A stretch of DNA of 64,000 bases. It comes from WHTI01 sp963826105 (GTDB lineage Bacteria; Actinomycetota; CADDZG01; WHSQ01). The notes under the pieces are model-generated. The model had not been told where the DNA came from, did not search any database, and saw nothing but the letters and a program-made list of their open reading frames with translations. The translations under genes and the position numbers were made by a program. The stretch is from positions 1 through 64,000 of the forward strand of contig CAWGWA010000016.1 of the NCBI GenBank assembly GCA_963826105.1, written 5' to 3'. This document shows, piece after piece, positions 36,409 to 44,721 of the stretch. Position 1 is the stretch's first letter; each line of letters opens with the position of its first letter.

Positions 36409-38272
36409 GTCCCACCCTGGCGGGCTCCCACCGGACCGGGTTTCCGGCACGGTCGGGACGAGAGACTCCGTCACGCTGCAGCACGATCGGTTCGGCCGGC
36501 TTGTAAGCGCTCATCGGAGGAGGAGGCGGGGCACTGAGTACGCCAGCTTCGGCTCCCACGGGACGCCACATGCGGTAGCGGAACAGGGTCTTGCCGGCAA
36601 CGATGCCGTCGGTCCAGCGGATCTTCTTCCCCTCGGCCTTGGTACGGGGGCGGAAGATGATGGGGATCTCCATGATGCGGACGTCGAGGCGAGCGCATTT
36701 GGCGTGCAGTTCCGCTTCGATCCCGAACCGGTCGGACTCGACATGCAGGGCGTCCCAGGTCGCCTTGGACATCGCACGTGCTGCGGTCGCCATGTCGGTG
36801 ACCTCGGTGCGGTAGAGGGCCGAAGCCAGCCGAGTTACGGCTGTGTTGGCGAGCCACTGCCATGACGAGACGAGCTTCTTGTTGGCCTCGTGGATCCGCG
36901 AGCCGGTGACGATGTCGGCCTCGCCGGAGATGATCGGAGCGGCGAGACGATCGATGTCGGCCGGGTCCAACTCGAGGTCGGAATCCTGGAAGACGATGAT
37001 GTCTCCAGTGACGAAACGAACGCCCTCCCGCAACGCGGCGCCCTTGCCACGGTTCCGAGGCAGATACACGACACGGTCGATGAAATCGCTGACCTTCTCG
37101 ATCTCGGAGCGTGTTCCGTCGGTCGATCCGTCGTCCACGACGATGAGCTCGCCGACGCATTCCTGACTCCGGATCCGGCGAACGCACTCGGCGATCAGGT
37201 GACTCTCGTTGTAGACCGGAACCACAACCGAGATGGTTGGGTGCGCGGCACCGGCAGGCACCGGATCCATGACGCGCCGTCGGAACGGCAGCTCCACGAC
37301 CTCGGCCCCAACCTCAGGAAGGGGTGCCTCCTCCACCACCGGAGCCGCGACGGCTGCTGGCTGGTCCAACCAGATGACATTCCTTCGTTCCATGCGGCCG
37401 AGGGGCTGCGGGATCGGCTGCTCGAGCTGGTAAGCAACCAGGGCCCCGGCCGCGTCGGCCACCGACCAGCGGGGCTCGTATCCGAGCGTCCTCTGGGCGT
37501 GGGAGATGTCGGGAACCGAGGGATCCGGGATCTCGGGGTCCGCCAGGTCCTCGAACTGCAGCGACGACCCGCTCTCGGCCACCTCGATCGCAAGGTGCGC
37601 TAGCTCGAAGGTGGTGATGACTTCATCGGAGCCGAGCGTGAAGACGTGCCCGGCGGAGTCGTGCTCCAGGACGCTGATCAGTCCGCGAAGGGCATCGTCG
37701 ACGTAGCAGTAAGCGACCGTCTCGCGACCGGTGCCGCCCATGATGATGTCCTCACCCTTGAGCGCGGTGTTCACGAACCGGTAGAGGAGTGTCTGATGAT
37801 CGGACGCCTCGCGGGGCCCCACGACGTTGGCAAGACGAACCACGCTGACCGGGAACCCGCTGGCGTTCGCGGCTTTGACTGCGAGCTGCTCTTTGTCATC
37901 GTCCGAGGTCGCCGTGGTCCAGTCCGGAGACGGCACCATGACCGTGCGGCGGCCGCGGTTGGCGGCGGCCGACAGAACGTTGATGGTCCCTTGGGCGTTG
38001 ACCCGCAGACGGCCGGGAGAGACGGGCTCGGTGAACTCGGAGGCCAGGTGGACCACTGCATCGGTGGACCCGACCGCATCCTCGACCACGTCGGGATCTA
38101 GAACGGTGCCTTCGATGAAGGTGAACCCGGCGAGGTTCTTGACGTACTTGAGGTTTCGGAGGCTTCCGCTCGAGAGGTCGTCGAGGACGACAACCTCATC
38201 GCCGCGCCAGAGGAGGGTCTCCGCCAGGTGAGACCCGATGAAGCCGGCCCCTCCGGTGATAAGTACTCTCAC
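36374..38272 (-). CDS. SDR (epimerase-like)-GT2 (DPM1-like) fusion protein, copy 2
   Basis: 632 residues, intact. SDR part (1-300): MRVLITGGAGFIGSHLAETL, VVHLASEFTEPVSPG, RLANVVGPREASDHQTLLY and AYCYVDDALRGLISVL. The catalytic stretch reads VPSPDWTTATSDDDKEQLA, again without Tyr. After a shorter linker the GT2 (from ~345) has ISVVVPVYNESHLIAECV, ELIVVDDGSTDGTRSEI, GKGAALREGVRFV, FQDSDLELDPADIDRL and EGKKIRWTDGIVAGKTLFRYR. The tail ends NPVRWEPARVG, matching copy 1. It should make a polyprenyl-linked sugar. No gene lies close in the same direction upstream; 215 bases separate it from the module B flippase stop. Confidence 0.84.
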   Translation of the reverse strand: MRVLITGGAGFIGSHLAETLLWRGDEVVVLDDLSSGSLRNLKYVKNLAGFTFIEGTVLDPDVVEDAVGSTDAVVHLASEFTEPVSPGRLRVNAQGTINVLSAAANRGRRTVMVPSPDWTTATSDDDKEQLAVKAANASGFPVSVVRLANVVGPREASDHQTLLYRFVNTALKGEDIIMGGTGRETVAYCYVDDALRGLISVLEHDSAGHVFTLGSDEVITTFELAHLAIEVAESGSSLQFEDLADPEIPDPSVPDISHAQRTLGYEPRWSVADAAGALVAYQLEQPIPQPLGRMERRNVIWLDQPAAVAAPVVEEAPLPEVGAEVVELPFRRRVMDPVPAGAAHPTISVVVPVYNESHLIAECVRRIRSQECVGELIVVDDGSTDGTRSEIEKVSDFIDRVVYLPRNRGKGAALREGVRFVTGDIIVFQDSDLELDPADIDRLAAPIISGEADIVTGSRIHEANKKLVSSWQWLANTAVTRLASALYRTEVTDMATAARAMSKATWDALHVESDRFGIEAELHAKCARLDVRIMEIPIIFRPRTKAEGKKIRWTDGIVAGKTLFRYRMWRPVGAEAGVLSAPPPPPMSAYKPAEPIVLQRDGVSRPDRAGNPVRWEPARVGLSVAGSASIVG

Positions 38273-38486
38273 GTGCCCCTTCTTTCAGCGACCCGACCCG
38301 ACCCCACCGCCGTCGTACCCGGTCCCTCCTGCCCCCCCGTTCCAAGCGCTCGAACTGCTACTTCCAGAAACAGGAAGAACCTTCGCTACCGTAGAACATG
38401 CTGGGTGCTTTTCCCAGACCTCTGACAGGATTATCTACGACTTTTTTCCAGTCATCTAGGCCGTTCGGCACCCGAAAAAGGCCGTG

Positions 38487-39970
38487 TTAGAGCCGAAAAG
38501 GGACATCTTGGAGCTCGAACGGGGTCAAATCAAGCTGCTGCCGCGGACTCCGAGGTCGGTCGTCGATGAGGTCCGCGGGTCCGCGGGTTGGGAGCCACAG
38601 GAAGACCGCCCAGAGACCACCGGCGAAGGTCGCTCCGCCGGTCGCGAGCTGTGCGAAAACGCCCCCCGGGGTCACCAGCACGATCGCGGCCATCCCCAGG
38701 GAGACGAGCGCCCCCTCTATGAGGGGCCGAGCCAGGGTCGGCCGCAAGGGGCGGATCCCCGCCAGTAGGAGGCCGGCGATCACGAGTTCCGTGGCGATCG
38801 TCGCGGCTACCGCGCCGTACGCGCCCCACGTGGGGATCAACAACAGGTTGAGGACGAGGTTGGCGATCAAGGCCAGCGCCACTGCTGCGAGGCGCCGGGA
38901 CCTTCTGCGGTGGGTCGCCGCCAGGACCACGCCCAGCAGATGGTTCACGAACCGGAACGGCAGGATCCAGGCAAGCAGTGCGAGGTATCTCCCGGTGTGG
39001 CCGAAGTCCGAACCGAAGAACATCTCGGCGATCGGTGTGGCGAGAACCGTCAGCCCGGTGGCCAGTGGGAGGGCCGCGACGATCAGGATCCTCGAAGTTT
39101 GCTGGAACACGCTCTGCAGATGCTCGTCATCGAGACCTTCGGCCTGAGCCAGGATCGGATAGAGAGACGAACTGAAGGACACCGCGACGAGCGGGGCGGT
39201 GAGGAGGATCACCGATGCCGCGCCGTACATTCCGACTTCGGCAGACGGGTGGAAGATCGCGAGCACGAGGATGTCGAATCGGAGGAACGTCGCGGTGAGT
39301 GAGTAGGAAACCGCGAGAGGCCAGCCTTCATGTATCAATCCGAACCAGTGGCGGGCCGCGATCTCGATGCGGACCGGCCCCCATAGCCTTCGGTACAGAA
39401 CGATGCAGAGGATCAGGTTCGCGAGACGGCCGGCGGTGAGACCCAACATCGCCCCGCCGACTCCGAGTCCCGCCTGAAGGGCAACGGCTACCGCCACCAG
39501 CGCGACCGCTCCCTCGACAACGCAGGTGACGGTCTCGTACTCCATCTTCTCGCCGCGTGGAACGCCGCTCGGAAGATGAGGATCGGTGCGCTGACCGCAA
39601 CGAATCCTCCAGCTGCGGCCAGAGCTTGTGCAGCATCGGAATGGACGGAAGTAAGGGCCGGGATCCCGGTGAGTAGTCCTCCGAAGATCAACCCCAGGAG
39701 GCAGGCAAGCGGCAGACTCCGCTCGAGCTCACACGGATCGCGCGTTCGAGCGAGTTCGCGGATCAAACGGTTGTCGAGCCCCAGAACCGCGACGAATGCG
39801 AGGGTTCCTGCCAGGGTCCACGACAGCGAAAAGCTCCCCATGCCCTTCGGGCCCAGGGTCCTCGCCACCATGATCGCCGCGATCGCCTTGGATCCACCCG
39901 AGAGGGCGAAGGTTCCTAGCTGACTCAGGGCGTTCTTCGCAACCGTCCGCCGCGACAGAGAGACAGCCAT
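38487..39970 (-). CDS. MOP-superfamily oligosaccharide flippase, module B
   Basis: Paralogue of the 27,113 flippase, about 494 residues. N-terminus MAVSLSRRTVAKNALSQLG, GGSKAIAAIMVARTLGPKGM, SFSLSWTLAGTLAFVAVLGL. At about 39551 the sequence has GCGGCGAGAAG where the paralogue has GCGGCCGAGAAG: a one-base loss in AFHAAEKMEYE. After it the frame reads EKMEYETVTCVVEGAVALV, RFDILVLAIFHPSAEVGMYGA, GSDFGHTGRYLALLAWILP and NLVLNLLLIPTWGAYGA. Last gene of the module B transcript, 73 bases after the propeller gene. Lipid-linked glycan export is the likely role, but PelG in the same operon has the same fold. Confidence 0.86.
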
Positions 39971-40043
39971 TAGGTTCTGCCGGTCGTCGAGACGACCGGC
40001 TCTCGCCGACCGTGCGGAGCTGGCCTGGAGGGACGCACTGGAT

Positions 40044-40976
40044 CTAGGAGGTCCAGGAGGGAGCTAGCGCCGGCTTGTCGGTGAGACGCCACCTCAACTT
40101 CCCGTCCGGGAGTTCCCTGCCGGGACTCGCGTAGACGGCCAGATGATCGGTCGCCATCGCGATGTACTTCCCATCGGGTGAGAACACGGGCTGACGGTCC
40201 ATCGAGTCGCTACCGATCAAGCGCTCGACGTCTCCGCTCGAGACCTCCAGCGTGTAGATCTGCCAGACCTCGTCGAGTCTCGTGGATGCGAACGCGATCG
40301 TGGAACCGTCGGGAGAGAAGCTGGGGAAGAGATCCTCGCCCTGGCTGTCATCGGTCAACCTTTCGGTCGAACCAGACGCGATGTCAACGGAGTACAGGCT
40401 GTAATCGTCGTCGTCCACCTTGGACGAGTAGACGATCCGGCCCCCGTTCGGGTCCCACGTGGGATACACGTCTTCGGAACCACCCATCGTCAGTTGCTCG
40501 ACCGCGCCACCGTCGGCGGAGGTCCTGAAGAGGTGCCAGCTCTCGTCCGACGAGCGCGTGGACGCAAAGGCGATCTCGGTCCCATCGGGCGAGAAGGTCG
40601 GATAATCGTCCGGCGCGTCGCCCCTGGTGAGCTGCTTGGCGTCACTACCGTCGGCATTGGCCACCCAGATGTGGGTGATGCCGTCGTTTCCGGCGCTCGC
40701 AAAGGCAAGCGAGTTCCCGTCCGGTGACCAGGTCGGGGAGTCGATGAACGCACCGGGGACGTCCAGCTCGGTGATACTTCCGGAATCGAGATCCTGAACG
40801 TAGAGAGAAGTCTCGCCGACACCCGACTCCCGGACGAAGGCGATCTTCCCGCTCAGGGCTCCCTCGGGAGGCGACACTTCACGGAGGCTCACCGGGCGAC
40901 GCTCCTTGGTGGGGCTGCAGGCGGCTGCCAGCACCCCCACCAGGAGGATCGCGACGATGGTGCGAAGGTTCTTCAT
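40044..40976 (-). CDS. TolB-like beta-propeller lipoprotein, module B
   Basis: 310 residues. ATG 40976 overlaps the stop of the membrane protein as ATGA, which fixes the start; MKNLRTIVAILLVGVLAAAC is the lipoprotein signal. SPTKERRPVSLRE follows the Cys, copying the module A protein. Blades: SPTWSPDGNSLAFAS, YPTFSPDGTEIAFASTR, YPTWDPNGGRIVYSS, FPSFSPDGSTIAFASTR and QPVFSPDGKYIAMAT; ending RWRLTDKPALAPSWTS. Clear duplicate of 29,926. Located outside the membrane and probably in contact with the extracytoplasmic domain of the neighbouring GT-C-like protein, since the two genes travel together in both modules. Confidence 0.83.
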   Translation of the reverse strand: MKNLRTIVAILLVGVLAAACSPTKERRPVSLREVSPPEGALSGKIAFVRESGVGETSLYVQDLDSGSITELDVPGAFIDSPTWSPDGNSLAFASAGNDGITHIWVANADGSDAKQLTRGDAPDDYPTFSPDGTEIAFASTRSSDESWHLFRTSADGGAVEQLTMGGSEDVYPTWDPNGGRIVYSSKVDDDDYSLYSVDIASGSTERLTDDSQGEDLFPSFSPDGSTIAFASTRLDEVWQIYTLEVSSGDVERLIGSDSMDRQPVFSPDGKYIAMATDHLAVYASPGRELPDGKLRWRLTDKPALAPSWTS

Positions 40977-43102
40977 CAGTCGAGGACCTGCTCGATCGTC
41001 GGACCGCTGTTGAACAGCTCGTCCTGCTCGTACTCGTAGTCCTTGAACTGCTGGGACTCGTCGGCGAGCTTGAAGTCGGCGTTCCGGTGGATCCGGTAGA
41101 TACGAACGTTCTCGTCGTCGTAGTGGATCGTCATGTCCGAGTGGTACTGACGGTAGGTCTCCGCCCATTCGTAGACGATCGCCATGATCCGGCCACGCTT
41201 GACCTCGGTCCGGTAGTACTCGTTGGTGGGGTTGTTAGCGCCCTCGGAAAGGTCGAGGCCGATCAGCGGGTCCTTCTCGATGGTGATGTAGACGTCCTCC
41301 GTCGGGATCGGGAGTTCCCAACCGGGGCGCACGGCGTCCTGGGTACGGATATCCCGGGCGAAGATCCACAGCTCGACGAAGAACCCGTCACCGAGGACCC
41401 GCTGTCGTTGTTCGGGGATGCCCACGACCGTGTACGTGAAGTTCTCACTCGCTCGCATGATCTTTCTGGTCTCGACCGAGATCGCCTCGTAGTCGGTGAC
41501 GACTCGGTCGTTCGTGTCCGCGCTGATCGGGAAGCGTGCGCTGAACATCATGATGGCGAGTACGGCAACGACCATCGAGATCGCAGCGCGAGCCACACCA
41601 ACGCGCATCGGGATGATCGACAGGAGGCCCGCCAGTCCCACGCCGTAACCGAGCGCGAGGGCAGGCGACACGATCCAGGCGATACGGATGGCGTAGAAGG
41701 CATCGAGACCTAGGACCTTGGTGTCGAACATGACTACCAGGACGACCGCGGCTGCGGACAGACCGATCATCAGGGCGCCGGTCGTTCTCCGTTTGGTCGC
41801 CAGCATCACGAAGCCGCCGAAGAAGCCGAACATCGCGCCGATCAGTGAACCGATCGAGATGGCGTTCTGCCCGAAGTCCTCGACCGCGGCGCGCTCGGCC
41901 GCGGTGTTGGCAACGCCGGGCTCGCCGACGAACGGCAAGAGGTCTCGGATACCGGCGAACAGAGCCTTACCGAACAACAGTCCAAGAGGGATATAGATGT
42001 GTCCCGCGAGCCCACCGAGCAGCATGGCTCCGATGGTCTTCATCGCCGCGGCCATGCCTTGCTTCGCGAAGATCCCCGCACCGATGGCCAGAGCGCCACC
42101 CATGGCGAAGAAGACGAACATAGGCAGGGGGTGGATCATCGCCATGGCGAAGGTACCGGCCCCCACGGTCCAGAGGTGTCCCTTATGGCGCGAGGTGACC
42201 GCCATACCGACGAAGGCCAGGGTGATCAGGGCGATACCGAGGCTGAGCTCCTGAGGCAGGGGCGCCGACTGACGGGCCCATGGCACCAGGAACTCGGCAC
42301 GCGATCCGAAGATCCCGAAGATCGAGGCGGCGAACACGGCCGCACCGGGGTTGCGGGTGAGTCTCAGGGTCGTGAACAGGGCGCCGACCGGGATCAGCAG
42401 GGTCATCAGCGGTCCGGCGAACCGGATGAGGTCGGCCATGTCCTGGCCGAGGCTGAACTTGTGCCATAGCGCCATGATGGCGTGGACGCCGTGCGGGTAG
42501 ATGCCCTCGGTGTAGATCTGGTTCTGCTCGAGGAGCTTCGTCCACGTAAGGATCGTGTAGTTGTCGGAAGGGCTCAGCGACACGTTCGCCGCCGGCACCT
42601 TGACTCGCAGGTAATAGGCGATCGCGAGCACGACCACGAGCGGAACGATCAGGATGAGCATGAACAGCACGCTCGGGAGGCTCTCCCGTGGCTCGCGCGG
42701 TTCGCGCGGCTCAGGTGCCGCGTCGGACAGGTCGATCTTCTTCGACTTGCGACTGGACACCTGAACCTCGCCGCTCTCGAATCGATCCCCGAGGTTGGCA
42801 AGTCGCACCGAGATGCGCTCACCGAGACCGGAGAACCACTCACGGTTCACGCCCATCGGACGCAGCTTGAACCAGTAGCAGGCGATCACGGACAAGATGA
42901 TCAACGTCGTCGTTTCGTACAACTTCAAGATGGCAAGGACCTGGGTCACGACGACCACGATCGCGATCCATCTGATGAAGTTGATGACGAGGACGTCGAG
43001 CGTGTTCCTCGCCGACTTAGGAGTCGGCAGGATCAGCCACGGCAACAGTACGAATGCGATACCGAAGCCGACGAACGTCTTTATGATCTCGATCGAGTTC
43101 AT
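40976..43102 (-). CDS. Large polytopic membrane protein, GT-C-like, module B
   Basis: 708 residues and paralogue of the 31,823 protein. N-terminal helices (VGFGIAFVLLPWLILPTP and FIRWIAIVVVVTQVLAIL), a charged linker with EPREPREPRESL repeats, then about ten helices. The loop with SPSDNYTILTWTKLLEQNQ and TEGIYPHGVHAIM again resembles the GT-C acidic loop (Asp then Tyr). Shared motifs: TLRLTRNPGAAVFAAS, LPQELSLGIALI, FTYTVVGIPEQRQRVLG, YYRTEVKRGRIMAIVYEWAE and MTIHYDDENVRIYRI. Start ATG 43102, eight bases after the PelG stop. Role probably polymerisation or transfer of glycan at the outer membrane face; unproved. Confidence 0.74.
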   Translation of the reverse strand: MNSIEIIKTFVGFGIAFVLLPWLILPTPKSARNTLDVLVINFIRWIAIVVVVTQVLAILKLYETTTLIILSVIACYWFKLRPMGVNREWFSGLGERISVRLANLGDRFESGEVQVSSRKSKKIDLSDAAPEPREPREPRESLPSVLFMLILIVPLVVVLAIAYYLRVKVPAANVSLSPSDNYTILTWTKLLEQNQIYTEGIYPHGVHAIMALWHKFSLGQDMADLIRFAGPLMTLLIPVGALFTTLRLTRNPGAAVFAASIFGIFGSRAEFLVPWARQSAPLPQELSLGIALITLAFVGMAVTSRHKGHLWTVGAGTFAMAMIHPLPMFVFFAMGGALAIGAGIFAKQGMAAAMKTIGAMLLGGLAGHIYIPLGLLFGKALFAGIRDLLPFVGEPGVANTAAERAAVEDFGQNAISIGSLIGAMFGFFGGFVMLATKRRTTGALMIGLSAAAVVLVVMFDTKVLGLDAFYAIRIAWIVSPALALGYGVGLAGLLSIIPMRVGVARAAISMVVAVLAIMMFSARFPISADTNDRVVTDYEAISVETRKIMRASENFTYTVVGIPEQRQRVLGDGFFVELWIFARDIRTQDAVRPGWELPIPTEDVYITIEKDPLIGLDLSEGANNPTNEYYRTEVKRGRIMAIVYEWAETYRQYHSDMTIHYDDENVRIYRIHRNADFKLADESQQFKDYEYEQDELFNSGPTIEQVLD

Positions 43103-43110
43103 GGATTCAC

Positions 43111-44721
43111 CTACACCGAGGAGTAGTAGTAGTAGTCAAGGTTTGTCAGCACTCGCAAAGCAAGCACCAGACTCACCACCGCAAACACGATTCCGCCCAA
43201 AGCGAATCCTATGACGGCCCAGTAGTAAACGACTAGGCGGCTCAAGATAAATCCGACGAGGAAGTCCACGATCAGCGCGGGGATGATCGCAAGGATCGCA
43301 AGCCGCGGCCTCGACAGCCAGAAGAACAAGGAGACGTTAAGCAGCGAGAAGGCAGCGAGCGAGTACCCGATCGATCCGAAGATGAACACGAACACGCTCA
43401 CGTCGTTGAGCAAAATGGCAATCTCTGGGATGTACTGCACCAGCCAGCGCACGAAGAAGTACGCACCGACGGCGCCGATGATCGACATGACGAAGTACAG
43501 GACCAGGCTGCGACGGTAGAAGGCGAAGAACCAGGAGCGGAAGTCCTTGGCTTCCTTGACCGTGTACTGCAGCTGCTGCGGCTTGACGAACCCGGAGAAC
43601 CGGTAGATCGCGTATTCGAGGGCGCCCAGCGCCGGCAGCAAACCGAGCAGTGCCCAGTTCACGCCGACTTCGTAGTCGGTCTGGAACCAGATGAACGTCT
43701 GACGGAAGTCGGTACGACCCGTCCAGGCGATGATGCGGTCTCCGAAGATCAGCACGAAGTAGAGCAAGCCGAACAGGAAGTACGGAGCCACGGATGCGAT
43801 CAGCAGGGTGAACCGTGGCAGCTTGGTCGAGATCGGCAGACGTGGATCCTTGGACCGGTTGTGCTGGAACGCCAGGATCACGATCGTCGCGATCAGAGCG
43901 AAAGCGGCCGCCGAAATGATGCCGACCTGGTGCGCCGGCACGATCTCCCAGCCGAACCACTCACGGAAGATGTAGACGACCCCGATACCGACGCCGATGG
44001 CGATCGAGAACAACAGCTCCTTCTGAAGCATGTAGAGGGTCGACAGACTCAACCAGAGCAGCGACAAGGTGAAGTAGTAGACAACCGCTAGGTCCTTCTC
44101 GATACCGGACACGACCGGGAACGCCGAGAAGAAGAAGTACAGGATGATGCCGACCAGGGCCGTTACCAGAACTCCGGCAGCGACGAAGAAGAATGCAACC
44201 TTCAAACAGAGCAAGAACATGCCCTGCCGCAGGTACATCAGTCCTCGTCTACCGATCGCCTGCGTGAAACCACCGGCCAGCAGGTAGGACAGCGCCGTAC
44301 CGACGCCGATCGCGGTCGCACGTGCTGTGGAGAAGTAGTAGTACGCCCACAGCGAGTAGAGAAGCAGAAGGATCGAGAAGATCATGATCGCCATCGGGAG
44401 ACCGAACGCGACGCCTCGGAAGAAGAACCGCGGGATCGCGGACCACAGGCCCGGTGGCTCCCACTTGTCCAGCTCTTCCTTCTGACGACGACGCTCTTCT
44501 TCCCACGCGGTCTCCTGCGCAGTATCGACGCCCCTCTGACGCTGGGCGATTACTAGTGCGAGCGAGAACACGTCGGGCTGGCCGTAGTGCTCCTGCGAGA
44601 TCTGGTCGTTGATACCCAGAGACTCGAGGTGCGCGGCGGCCTCGAAGGGACTCTCGAGCCATCCCGCGTTACGGGAGAGTTCGTCGGTCAACTCCTCGAT
44701 GCTCGGGTTCCTGAGTGCCAT
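43111..44721 (-). CDS. pelG: PelG-like MOP-family exopolysaccharide transporter
   Basis: 536 residues, intact. The first ~105 residues are a cytoplasmic extension (IEELTDELSRNAGWLESPF, QETAWEEERRRQKEELDKWE), absent from ordinary PelG of about 450. About a dozen helices follow. The PelG-like segment is ASVAPYFLFGLLYFVLIFGD, RIIAWTG, QTDYEVGVNWALLGLLPALG and ALEYAIYRFSGFVKPQQ, with a later LYFVMSIIGAVGAYFFVRWL. PelG exports the Pel polysaccharide with PelF and PelD/E in Proteobacteria and Bacillus. TAG-ATG contact with pelF (44721/44722) shows translational linkage. Identity as PelG family is my reading of the pattern and neighbours. Confidence 0.78.
   Translation of the reverse strand: MALRNPSIEELTDELSRNAGWLESPFEAAAHLESLGINDQISQEHYGQPDVFSLALVIAQRQRGVDTAQETAWEEERRRQKEELDKWEPPGLWSAIPRFFFRGVAFGLPMAIMIFSILLLLYSLWAYYYFSTARATAIGVGTALSYLLAGGFTQAIGRRGLMYLRQGMFLLCLKVAFFFVAAGVLVTALVGIILYFFFSAFPVVSGIEKDLAVVYYFTLSLLWLSLSTLYMLQKELLFSIAIGVGIGVVYIFREWFGWEIVPAHQVGIISAAAFALIATIVILAFQHNRSKDPRLPISTKLPRFTLLIASVAPYFLFGLLYFVLIFGDRIIAWTGRTDFRQTFIWFQTDYEVGVNWALLGLLPALGALEYAIYRFSGFVKPQQLQYTVKEAKDFRSWFFAFYRRSLVLYFVMSIIGAVGAYFFVRWLVQYIPEIAILLNDVSVFVFIFGSIGYSLAAFSLLNVSLFFWLSRPRLAILAIIPALIVDFLVGFILSRLVVYYWAVIGFALGGIVFAVVSLVLALRVLTNLDYYYYSSV

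Noticed and set aside
39540..39560. Module B flippase as a pseudogene
   Set aside because: The paralogue keeps one extra C at exactly this place and homology continues on both sides; a single missed base explains the break.
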